Positions 63,953-64,000 of a DNA stretch of 64,000 nucleotides are shown one piece after another. How positions within the stretch are numbered: position 1 is the stretch's first letter; each line of letters begins with the position of its first letter. The position numbers and the translations under genes were made by a program. The notes below the pieces were generated by a model. That model saw nothing but the letters and a program-made list of their open reading frames with translations. It did no database searches and was not told where the DNA came from. This DNA is from Himantopus leucocephalus (lineage: Eukaryota; Chordata; Aves; Charadriiformes; Recurvirostridae): contig RSEF01000003.1 in the NCBI GenBank assembly GCA_003993805.1, forward strand, positions 39,208,737 through 39,272,736. Direction: 5' to 3'.

Positions 63953-64000
63953 ACTGTGTTCTTTACTTTGGTTCAAAATATAGAAAATTCANACTGTGTT
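63953..64000 (+). repeat. Start of an N-joined duplication cut by the window edge
   Basis: After N at 63992 the last eight bases, actgtgtt, repeat 63953-63960. Given the other N sites, this is probably the start of a second copy of 63953-63991. Confidence 0.6.

Larger units (their letters stand above)
59552..64000 (+). other. AKT3: AKT3 intron 4, 5' part
   Basis: The intron starts at donor gtaatg and runs off the window. I found no exon encoding the start of the kinase domain (expected to contain a glycine-rich loop GKGTFGKV). It holds an inverted repeat near 59.9 kb, a gap-broken CR1 near 63.3 kb, and otherwise unique AT-rich sequence in which I see nothing further. Confidence 0.88.

Noticed and set aside
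1..64000. CRISPR arrays, operons, bacterial promoters, tRNA or rRNA genes
   Set aside because: The composition, introns and CR1 repeats show a vertebrate nuclear region. No regularly spaced repeats or RNA-gene signatures were found.

Overview
The window is intronic DNA of a vertebrate nuclear gene, read on the + strand, most likely from a bird and otherwise from a reptile. Three short exons, each with consensus GT/AG splice sites, encode residues 16-143 of the kinase AKT3: most of the PH domain and the linker before the kinase domain. Everything else is AT-rich, non-coding and littered with decayed CR1-type LINEs. The CR1 3' ends carry the ATTCTATG-like tandem octamers typical of avian and reptilian CR1. 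No bacterial, organellar or other protein-coding gene is visible. The species cannot be named from the sequence alone.

Layout: 1-44995 is intron upstream of exon 2; neither the first coding exon nor the promoter was seen. It holds CR1 remnants at about 11.4-12.0 kb (-), 18.5-18.7 kb (+), 23.25-24.27 kb (+), 24.27-26.3 kb (-) and 33.1-34.1 kb (-), a CpG-dense patch near 16.7-17.1 kb, an assembly gap at 17404-17503 and several local duplications. Exon 2 is 44996-45121. Intron 2 (45122-57792) holds a poly-C/poly-A tract, a GC-rich block near 48 kb, an L2-clade LINE remnant (about 50.95-51.56 kb, -) and a CR1 3' end (56.9-57.3 kb, +). Exon 3 is 57793-57904, intron 3 is 57905-59406 and exon 4 is 59407-59551. 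The rest is the start of intron 4, with a perfect inverted repeat carrying two octamer motifs near 59.9 kb and a CR1 broken by a second gap (63265-63364). The kinase-domain exons lie beyond the right edge.

The most unusual structure is probably technical. At several single N bases the sequence restarts from a point tens to about 150 bases upstream, with a few SNP- or indel-like differences. This looks like two haplotypes of a heterozygous diploid laid end to end. I found no convincing sign of a new biological system. The best biological leads are candidate regulatory elements in the AKT3 introns, a weak exon 4 acceptor and a tail-to-tail pair of old CR1 copies.

All repeat and gene identities come from remembered family features, not from a database search.
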